Assembly: GCA_034359265.1 (NCBI GenBank)
Contig: CP136898.1
Span: forward strand, 43,547,501-43,611,500
Reading direction: 5' to 3'
DNA from: Canna indica
Taxonomy: Eukaryota; Streptophyta; Magnoliopsida; Zingiberales; Cannaceae
Length of the DNA: 64,000 nt
How positions within the stretch are numbered: position 1 is the first letter of the stretch; the number at the start of each line of letters is the position of its first letter. The notes beneath the pieces are model-generated. The model worked only from the letters and a program-made list of their open reading frames with translations, had not been told where the DNA came from and ran no database searches. This document shows, in pieces, positions 56,040 through 64,000 of the stretch. Position numbers and translations under genes: made by a program.

Positions 56040-59000
56040 CTAGCTCGAGGACGATGGATCTGATGATGCCGAAGGGATGCCTACTCCAGTATGAGCTGAG
56101 ATGTTGCATAGCATAGAATGCATCTCCGCTATCATCTGACTCTGACGCTCTATTATCTCACTCTGACGCACGACCGTCTCCTCCAGTGTCTTTATCCTCC
56201 TGCTCTGATCATAATTAGTCCTAGAGGTGGACGGCCGCTCGCCAGCGATCGGAGGGGTCGGTGCCCCAAGTGGCCCAAGCACGGCTCCTGCCATCGATCC
56301 ATCGACCATAACGCCACGAGCTGGTCCCATATATCCGGAGTAACTTGTAAGACCCGATGTTTCCTAATATAAAATTTATTTTTGGTGTAGTCCACCGGAT
56401 CAGAGTTAGTCGAGTCAAGTCGCAAAATCATCATGAGTAGAAGGTATAATTTAAGCCTTATGAAATTTTATTAGTTAAATGTTCCCTCCTTTTTAAACAT
56501 AAGATGCCTTAGTATGAGTCGAGTTCAAATCGTGTATGTGGATTTAATTGGGGCTCGAATCGGACTCAGATTGAGTCGAGTAGGGGCTAAGTGAATAGGA
56601 GGGGCATATTGGTCAAATGAAGATGAGGAAATAAAATCCCTCATCCCCAGCCGTGTGGCTCACTTTTGGAGCTGCACGCAGCCTGAGAGAAGAGAGAGGG
56701 AGGAGGGGAAGCCTTGGAGTCAGCGTCAAATTCGTGTCGCCGTCAGAAAGATCGAGATCGCCATCGCTCGTCCTTTCTTCTTCCTTGATCAAGGTGAGTG
56801 GAACAAACCTTGTTGTGGAGGGTAGGCGGGTAGCCGACCCAAGTTTTAGGGGTTTTCTCCGATTTTCTCGTGAGATTTTGTCGATCCACCGATGTTCTTC
56901 TAAGATTTGGTTTGGATGATATGTATTTACTGTTCGTATGAATTTCTCATCATTTTTTTTCTCGATGTTTAGGACCGGCCACATGAAGGAGAAAGGGGGA
57001 AGGTCATACCGAATTTTCCCCCAATTTCCTAAAGTGGTCGGAAGCCCTCGGATTAAGTTTTCCTCGCGATTGACGACTCGATTCTTCACAAACATGGCTG
57101 AGACCTTATCCTCCCATCTTGCTTGCTTTTGGCTGAGTATGACCAGCCTTGGGAAGGCTCAGCTGAGTGGTCACTAGGGGGAGAAAAGTTTTGATGTGTC
57201 TTATGCTTACATGTAGGTTTCCAAGTCATACTTTTATGTTTTAAATCATTCACATGATATATGAAACTTGGTAGTGATGGATCGAGATTAGAGCATTATA
57301 AGGAAATGTTCTTGATGGTACATACATGGTAGGATCTTAGTATGGCATGTGAATCATGGTAATGTCTCATTTACTTGTAATATCCTCTTGAATGCGCATA
57401 TATGGCTAAGATTATGTATGATATATGATTTGTAGAAGTTCCTTCATCAAATTATTAATGCTAGTATTGAAACTACCATGATAGATTAAATGTTACCTTG
57501 CTGAAATTTAATGATTAAATGATTAAATGCAGAATGTAATTATTTTATTGTTGCAATTATGCGATTATTCATGGTAATAGATGTAGGTTAATTTCCTTAT
57601 AACTTATGGATTGTGACATGTATGTATCTAGACATTTCGACACTTATGACATGTAGTTCACACTTGAAATGTGGCATATGACGCTAGAGGACTATTAGGA
57701 AACTCTAGGGTGCTTGTTAATTAGAGAAGCTCGAATGTAGATAAGCTAGGCCTCACACTTAGGGAACAACCAATGAGCAATAGTGTGCGAATGGTAAGGC
57801 CCATAAAAAAAAGGGCTGAGCATGTGTGAATGCCCAGGATTTTAAATAAGGAAACTTTAGAACACTTTGCTTGTGTGATGTGATTGTGATGGTTAGCCGA
57901 GAAGCATGGATAGTCGGAATGACTAATGCTTGACTCGGCCAGTGATTTGGGTCTTGAGATTGCACCAGCGGGCCCGCTAGGTGTTAGAACCCAGTTGGGT
58001 GGGACTAGCTATCCCTAACCCGGTAGGTGTCCGGAGACTAGCAGACCATCCTAGTCGACAACCCGGTGTTTGCTCTGATTTACTCATGTGTTATGTAGGC
58101 TGTGCGGTCGGAATATTACTGTCATTGTGTGGTAAGGCTGGTTGGAGCCGAAGCATTAGTTCATGAGCAGGCCCTAGTGGTCGGATGCTATTCTGCTTAG
58201 TTGGGTTGTTATGGCTGGTTATATGACTGTATGGTCTATACAAGACGACTCTTGGAGTCGGTTGTCATATCAGGACTAGATTAGATCCCTAAATTTATAT
58301 TTTTCTCACATTAAATACATGTGATTATTGGGGATTTATGTGGAGGTTCGGGAGAACCGCTCACTGAGTCCCATGTGGATTCACGGTTTATTTCTCTTAT
58401 TTTGCAGAGCTCGACCAATGAGGTGAGGCTTGGATTCATGGTGCAGCTGGAGGGTAGGCAGCGGCATAGATCTCGTAGCAGCGTCCAATAGTCGTAGTCG
58501 TGATGTCTAGGATTGTTTTCTTTACATACACTGGGAGTTGTTTATTTGAAAACATGTATTCGACTTTAACTCGAGCTGTTTTATTTTGTAGTTGATTTTT
58601 CGCAACTCTTTTTAAAATTGTGAATCTTCTTTAAAAATTAAATAAAAGTTGCATCGTTGTTTTTATTTACATGCTTCCGGTTTCTTGTCAGTCAATGTGT
58701 GTGGTAGGCTTTAGGGTAGGACATAGACCTTGGCCGGTCACGCGACCCTAAGTTGGGGTGTGACATAACCCAATCGGGGCAGTATCCTTGAGTCTCCATG
58801 ATGTTTGTGGTCCCAGCTCGGGCCAACGCCTGGGATTGGGCCTGCCCCAGCTAGCCGTTGTACCTCTGCCGGGAAATAGCCCCCAAATAGTATAAATGAA
58901 GGACCTCTGGTCCTCAACCCATGTATAGCGAGCCTACAAAATAATAATATAAGTACATATTAATCATCATGTATATAAAAAAAAATTAATACGTGCCTCA

Positions 59001-59403
59001 AACTCGTGCCAATGTCAACGTGCTCACGGGGCACATGAGACCACGTGGGCCATGCCCCATGCATGTATCGTCGGATCATAGAAGATATGGTCCTCGGCAC
59101 ATCCTCCTGCTCGAACCTACACAACAAAAATAAAGTTCAATATTATATTATGATATAATGAATTTGTAATAATTCATAATTCATGAAACATTACCGCTCC
59201 CCAATCACACTAATGAGTCTACGTGATTTCGTGGCCGGCGGAGGCTGCCACCTATTCTGCCCGCGTGGCCGCCTGCGTATCGATGAACTAGCCTCGGTAG
59301 CATGAGGATCAGCGGCAGGAGGATCAGCAGTAGGAGGAAGTGCTGGAGTCTGACCGATCGAAGACTCCGAAGCTCTCGTCCGACGATAACCACGACCCAT
59401 CAT
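56040..59403 (-). pseudogene. TNPA-like (Ptta/En/Spm) CACTA protein, split by a solo LTR
   Basis: A Ser/Pro/Arg-rich N-terminal exon from ATG 59403 is followed by an exon at about 59120-58995 (FEQEDVPRTISSMIRRYM, then HGAWPTWSHV) and one at about 58940-58766. The C-terminal exon resumes at 56345 (TPDIWDQLVALWSMDRW) and ends with a coiled coil (KTLEETVVRQSEIIERQSQ) and a stop at 56040. The plan (basic helix region, TPDIW motif, C-terminal coiled coil) fits the Ptta/En/Spm plant transposase family, which binds subterminal repeats. A 2.4-kb LTR interrupts it, and the frames switch near 56290. Confidence 0.55.
56346..58765. repeat. Large solo LTR (2.4 kb), Gypsy type, inside the CACTA
   Basis: It starts TGTAAGACCCGATG and ends GGGGTGTGACA, the usual ends of long plant Gypsy LTRs (strand by these termini probably plus). 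The flanks TAACT (56341-56345) and TAACC (58766-58770) agree at four of five bases, fitting a 5-bp duplication. No primer-binding site, polypurine tract or coding sequence adjoins it. The short ORFs within (for example 56653-56919) are not convincing. Confidence 0.7.
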
Positions 59404-59799
59404 ATCTGTCGAATAAGCATATAATTAGATTATATATATCGTAGAGATAGATTTAATAGAAGATATACTTTATAATTATTCCTCATTATCTGAGTAATAG
59501 TCTTCGAATTCTTCTTCTTCATCATCTTCTTAATCTCTAGCTTCCTCAGCTTCAAGATCATCATCATCAAAATATTCAACTTCTAATTGAACTAACGTTG
59601 TGTCCGCATCATCAAGTATTGGAATAATATGGTGTACTGTGGGAGGATCCTCTTCTTGATAGAAATCATCTGTCACATCAGGTATCGGTCATTTTCTCCC
59701 ACTATCGGATCAATTTTTCCTCTAGCTTTAGTCTTACAAACAACATGTCAATCTGCTTTATCTTTATTTCTAGCCGAATACTTCGCGTAATATACTTGC

Positions 59800-61740
59800 T
59801 CAGCTTATGATGCCAATATAAAAGGCTCATTTGCTACCAATTTCGATTTGTAATTAACCTCAATAAGTTTGCATTTTGGATGAACTTTCATGCCCCTTTC
59901 TGTTGTATCGAACCAATGACATCTAAATAGGATAACTGATTTCAAGCCGAAGTAGTGCAATTCTATCACTTCTTCCACCAGTCCATAAAAATCCATATCA
60001 TATTCAACATACGTTGTCCCTTTCACGTAGACCCCGACATTCATCGTCTTCTTTGTAAATGCATATTCAACCGTGTGAAATTTATACCCATTAACAAAAT
60101 ATCCGCTATAACACGACACTAGTCGCAATGGTCCACTAACAAACTCAATATTCTTTCATCTATTTCAGCTCTATGATCTTTGTTGTAAGCTCGAATCCAA
60201 GTAGGAAAATCATGATTCAGTAATCTCTCCAATTCTTGATCGCTGTGAATAGAGTATTTTTGCACCATCTCAATGTTAAATATTTTAATGAATTGTTCAA
60301 TCTCTGGACAATTGAGTAACATGTACAATTGTGCCTAATGATACTCTTTGTCGCTTAAGTATCGAGACAAACGAGAACCAAAAGCACGATCAGAGTGACA
60401 TAATATATTTAAACGTCCATCTGAATGTTGAACTCCCCCGTCGTCATTACATGAAAGACGATCAAATCTTGTCTACACTATCGATTCAAAGTAAAATGAG
60501 CAGAATGTTGAAATTTCTTGGATGATATACGATTCAGATATTGATCATTCAACAACTGCGGTGTTCTTTACTTTTTTCTTCAGACAATTCATGTATCTTT
60601 CAAATAAGTACATCCACCAGTATTGAATGGGGCCACAAACTCGTGCCTCGTATCCCAAGTGTATCGGTAGATGCTCCATCGAGTCAAAAAAGGCAGAAGG
60701 GAAAAACTACTCAAGCTTGCATATAATTTCAACAATATTACTTTCAAGTGCTGACATATATTCGACTCGAAGGACATTCGCACAAATGTTTCTAAAAAAC
60801 ATACTTAATTCAGTCAACGGACCCCAAATATTATCAGGTAGAAGATCTCAGAACACGATCGGAAGCAATCTCTGCATGAATACATGACAATCCTGGCTCT
60901 TCATCCCTGATATTTTGCAATCATCGACGTTCACACATCGAGATAAGTTTGAGGGATATCCATCGGGTAATCTGAGTTCTTTGATCCATAGACAAACATC
61001 TTTCATTTGTTGTTTATTTAACACATACGGGGCCTTCGGCTTCAGATATCGTCTGTTGCCCTCTTGTATCTCCAACTCAGGCCTCTTGTAAAGTATTTTC
61101 GGATCATGTCGAGCCTTGACATTATCATTAGTTTTTCGGGGAACATCCATCAAAGTGTTAAAAATATTATCAAACACATTTTTCTCAATGTGCATGACGT
61201 CCAAATTATGCCGAATCAGTAATGAACTCCAATACGGCAATTCCCAAAAGATACTTTTTTCACCCAGTTATGTGTTTGACCAAAACCCGACACTCTTTCA
61301 TTCCGACCAAACACTATCTCTAGAAGTGCTGAAATACGTGCTAGCATTTGTTCACCGGACAACATCGGTGGTGGCTCGTCTCTTTCGACTCTGTCCTTAG
61401 TAAATTTATTACGATTCCTTCAATACTGATGGTTAGCCGGTAGGAATCGACGATGACAATCAAAGAATGAGATTTTTCATCCATTCTGAAGACGAAATGA
61501 TTTAAAGTGTTCCATACAATACGGACAAGAGAGTCGGCCGTGAGTGCTCCAACCAGACAACATGCCGTAGGCCGGGAAATCATTGATTGTCTACAAGACT
61601 GCGGCATTTAAATTGAAGTTTTGCTTCCGATGACAATCATAAGCGACAGCTCCCTCAGTCCATAATATTTTCAATTCATCTATTAAGAGTCTGACAAACA
61701 CGTCAATTTCTTTAGAGATCGGGGTTGAGTTAAATAAACT
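59800..61740 (-). pseudogene. TNPD-like CACTA transposase (Transposase_21, DUF4218, DUF4216), decayed
   Basis: This would catalyse excision of the CACTA element. The N-terminal and central catalytic part is mostly missing or broken (61740-61240, several stops). The Transposase_21 core end is clear at 61230-60850 (HNLDVMHIEKNVFDNIF, WIKELRLPDGYPSNL, KSQDCHVFMQRLLP). DUF4218 follows in pieces (60800-60560; FFDSMEHLPIHLGYEAR) and the linker at 60328-60119 (LNCPEIEQFI, FPTWIRAY). DUF4216 is at 60128-59805 (FHTVEYAFTKKT, GVYVKGT, YFGLKSVILFRCHWFD). Many nonsense codons lie between the pieces. Confidence 0.75.
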
Positions 61741-61822
61741 TATCAGCAACGGCTCACTCATCCGTTAGAAAGCCATTGCTGATAAGTAACATCATCAGTA
61801 ACGACTCACTCGTCTGTTATGT

Positions 61823-62946
61823 TGGGTGAAATGGCCACACTAGAGGGGGGGTAAATAGTGTGTTAACTAAATCTTATCGCCTAATTTTGATTTTAAACGT
61901 TTCTTAGATTACCTAGGCAATTCACAATTGACGACTAAATGCAGAAGCGAGTAATAAAGATAAGTAATGTGATACACAAAGAAAATAATGCTAACACAAG
62001 TATTTATAGTGGTTCGGCCCCAATGCCTACTCCACTACCTAAGTACATCGCTTAGGATTTCCAAACTTAAGTTTACTAGATTATATCGTTTTCCTTACAA
62101 AGAGGACTTTACATCGGAAAGTCTCTGCTCTCAAACCGAAGGCACTTCCACACCCGGAAGTATCCCGCCTTCCTACCGAGAGCACTCTCCCACCTCAACC
62201 TAAGGGACAACTCAACTAATCCTAGTAAACTAAATTTACAATGGTGGATTTAAGCCTTAACACCAAGGCAACCACGTACCAACTCAATCAACCTAGCACT
62301 CTAGGTTTACACAAACTCACATACAATGAAATAACAAGAAAATACAACACAAAATGAAGCAATAAATCAAACAATAAGATACTTAGCTCCACAACAAACT
62401 CTCTAGTCCTCTTGATGCCTCAAGGTGATGAATCGATGAAGCTTTGAAGGCTATATCAAGGAATGAGAGATCAAACTAGGGTTTCTCCAAGTAATGGCTC
62501 AATGAAAGCTTGGAATTGATCAATGATGGCTCAATGAAGTATAGGAGTGATCAAAAAAGTCTATGGGAATGCTCTCATGGCTCAATTTTTGGCATTGTTC
62601 GGTCGACCAAATTGGCTACTGCCAATTTTTTACTACATTCGATCGATCGACCGGTCGACCGAACCTAGGCTGAACTTGATTTTTTTAGCGTTCTTCTTGC
62701 GCGCTTCATTTTTGGGTTCCGGCCTTCAACGTGCATACGTCGAACTTCGAGAGATTTCCACGACGAACCCAAACGCGCCGATCATTAATGTCCTTCCCAT
62801 TTTCCAATTTCTTTGATATTTCCGATCGAGGACATCGAGCACTAATCGATATGGAACCTGAAAATATTTCTCAATGAAACATTAGTTCCATGTTTGTTAT
62901 CATCAAAACTGAGATTAAGACCAAGGTAGAAAACCTTAGGCCAACA
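61823..62946 (-). repeat. Solo LTR of the TCGACCGA Copia family inside the CACTA
   Basis: It runs from TGGGTGAAATGGCCACAC to CCAACA at 62946 and parallels 5828-7131 (CTAGAGGGGGG, GTTCGGCCCCAATGCC, CCTCTTGATGCCTC and the TCGATCGACCGGTCGACCGA cluster at about 62641). It is about 180 bp shorter than that LTR, mainly in the palindrome-rich part. No internal element sequence flanks it; a 5-bp duplication is not unambiguous. Confidence 0.7.
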
Positions 62947-63182
62947 CGTTAGTACACCATTGCGAGCGCGCGATCGACTAAATAGTACGGATGCAGTAGC
63001 CTTAACTAAGTCATTGCTAATCTGATAATATATCTGCAATGGCTCGAGTGGCCATAACAAAGCCGTTGCAGATATATCACATCTATAACAGTCCGAGCGA
63101 CCGTATGAACGTCGTTAGAAATTGCAACAGCTTGAGCAGCTGTTGCTGATCGCCGTTGCTGAATAACATATTTCTAGTAGTG

Positions 63183-63570
63183 CAAGCGCCTAACTATATG
63201 TTTACACCTCGCGCCGTCCCGGTGAGTGGTTTGGCGCTAGTGTTCACGGTCTTGATCCACCCGCCGCCCTTGGTCACTTCAAGGTTTAACTTTCTGGCCT
63301 CCTCCTCGGTCATAGAGTTGTGTGTGGCACCCATGTCCACCATGGCTTGGGTTGATTGTCCGTTGGTGCATGCCTCCACGTACAACATCCCCTTGTTGGT
63401 CATACTCGACACTGCCTTGACTTTGAGCGCATTGAGAACCTGTAAGGAACCCATTTGAGAAGTACCTTTATTTGAAGGGGACGTAGACTCCCTTTCATCC
63501 ACCATGACCGACAAGAACCCTAGCTTTGGACAATTCTTCATGGCGTGCGGGCCCTTGCACATATAACAAC
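63183..63570 (-). pseudogene. Gypsy zinc knuckle and aspartic protease
   Basis: A CCHC-type knuckle CYMCKGPHAMKNC (C-x2-C-x3-H-x4-C) at 63570-63530 precedes the retropepsin: CTNGQSTQAMVDMGATHN at about 63340 (the D-S/T-G-A motif reads D-M-G-A, so the active-site residue after Asp is changed) and KTVNTSAKPLTG. An in-frame stop occurs at 63194, twelve bases before the CACTA border; beyond the CACTA the same frame continues into reverse transcriptase. Confidence 0.7.
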
Positions 63571-64000
63571 TGTTCTTTGGTACGAAAGTATCCTTTCTTC
63601 GTACTCCTTGCGGTTGGTGTAAGGTCTATAGTTTCCGCTTCTAGAATTGAAAGTTGTCCTCCACGGTTCCTTTGTGTCTCCCTCATCTTTTCCCGTGTTG
63701 GCATTTGGGTGGGTATGACTGTTGCTGCGGCTTCTATCAAATTCTAACAAGGATTCCGCCATGACTCTGGCCTCGTACAAGGACTCCGCCCCCCTGCGTT
63801 GTACTTCTTGCTTGGTCCAATTGTTTAGATCGTCCACAAAGTACAAGAGGAGATCATCTTTAGACATGTTGGGAATTTAAAGCATGATGGTGGTGAACTG
63901 ATCCTTGACCTAGTCTCCAATGGTACATTTGTGCTTCAACTCCCTCAACCTCTTACGTGCCTTGTACACCACATTTTCTGAGTAGAAGTGCTTCTTGAGT
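63571..64000 (-). pseudogene. Gypsy Gag C-terminal part, open at the window edge
   Basis: YFVDDLNNWTKQEVQRRG and LYEARVMAESLLEFDRS (63840-63740) are typical of the Gag end in this group of Gypsy elements, followed by a polar linker rich in Asn/Arg. The frame breaks just before the zinc knuckle. The region at 63868-64000 continues gag with stops. Confidence 0.65.

Larger units (their letters stand above)
55242..63182 (-). mobile_element. CACTA (En/Spm) transposon with TSD CAA
   Basis: The left end is CACTACTAGAATAAC and the right end ATTTCTAGTAGTG, inverted repeats of about 12 bp. CAA lies outside both (55239-55241 and 63183-63185), the 3-bp duplication expected for CACTA. Subterminal repeats of the AGCAACGGC/CCGTTGCTGA/CATTGCTGAT type fill 55260-55690, 61735-61820 and 62950-63165. 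The interior, on the minus strand, contains a TNPD-like transposase remnant (61740-59800) and a TNPA-like gene (59403-56040). Two solo LTRs sit inside it. The length without them is about 4.4 kb, short for an autonomous copy. Confidence 0.85.
53480..64000 (-). mobile_element. Ty3/Gypsy element split by a CACTA transposon
   Basis: Read on the minus strand from the right window edge: gag end (64000-63495), knuckle and protease (to 63183), [CACTA 63182-55242], reverse transcriptase and RNase H (55241-53500). The 5' part lies outside the window; the 3' part after RNase H (integrase, LTR) is absent because the similarity fades near 53480. Across the CACTA insertion, with one CAA copy removed, the protease and reverse-transcriptase frames join in phase. 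Confidence 0.8.

Noticed and set aside
56653..57177. Two plus-strand ORFs with charged, Ser/Arg-rich products
   Set aside because: They fall inside a solo LTR, have no known motif and overlap ORFs on the other strand.
61818..62951. 5-bp duplication GTTAT/GTTAG for the solo LTR
   Set aside because: One mismatch, and it does not adjoin the expected TG...CA ends, so it was not used as evidence.

Overview
The window is plant nuclear DNA. It has two recognisable host genes in about 64 kb and a dense mass of nested transposable elements. The RGG-protein gene has six exons with plant-type splice sites. The other gene encodes a PPR-DYW protein, a class tied to organelle RNA editing. The elements are plant MULEs, CACTA, L1-type LINEs, Copia and Ty3/Gypsy. 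The GC-rich first coding exon of the RGG gene hints at a monocot, but this is weak evidence and I cannot name a species.

Layout. 1-7131: a Copia-type gag-only (non-autonomous) LTR element on the minus strand, with a hAT-type MITE inside its 3' LTR, abutting head-to-head an LTR fragment of the same family. 7132-12000: gene island with the RGG-box mRNA-binding protein gene (8731-11513). 12021-13144: two MITEs and a SINE, several with target-site duplications (TSDs). 13380-37890: one AT-rich repeat block split twice, first by a complete MULE (15390-22647), then by a LINE whose 5' and 3' ends lie 14 kb apart (22885-37168). The LINE is itself split by a CACTA fragment and two LTR elements, one in each orientation. 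38800-39257: a clean hAT MITE. 40244-45105: a decayed Ty3/Gypsy element. 45440-47011: an intact single-exon PPR-DYW gene on the minus strand, orthologous in appearance to Arabidopsis DYW2 (At2g15690). 47197-53259: a full-length but decayed L1 LINE, bounded by a 13-bp TSD, inserted 186 bp upstream of the PPR start codon. 53303-53401: a SINE. 53480-64000: a minus-strand Gypsy element split by a CACTA transposon (55242-63182, TSD CAA), which itself carries two solo LTRs.

The order of insertion can be read from the nesting. The AT-rich repeat is older than the MULE and the LINE; the LINE is older than the CACTA fragment and the LTR elements inside it; Gypsy is older than CACTA, which is older than its solo LTRs. 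Most element ORFs are broken by point nonsense mutations, many of them at Trp, Gln or Gly codons, with few frameshifts.

The least ordinary items are: (i) a spliced GRF-type zinc-finger/coiled-coil gene carried convergently inside the MULE; (ii) gag-only Copia elements with palindromic TCGGTCGACCGA arrays in their LTRs and a ~165-bp degenerate repeat in place of pol; (iii) a decayed ORF in the env position of one of these elements, ending in eight 7-residue repeats. All family assignments come from reading motifs; no database search was run.
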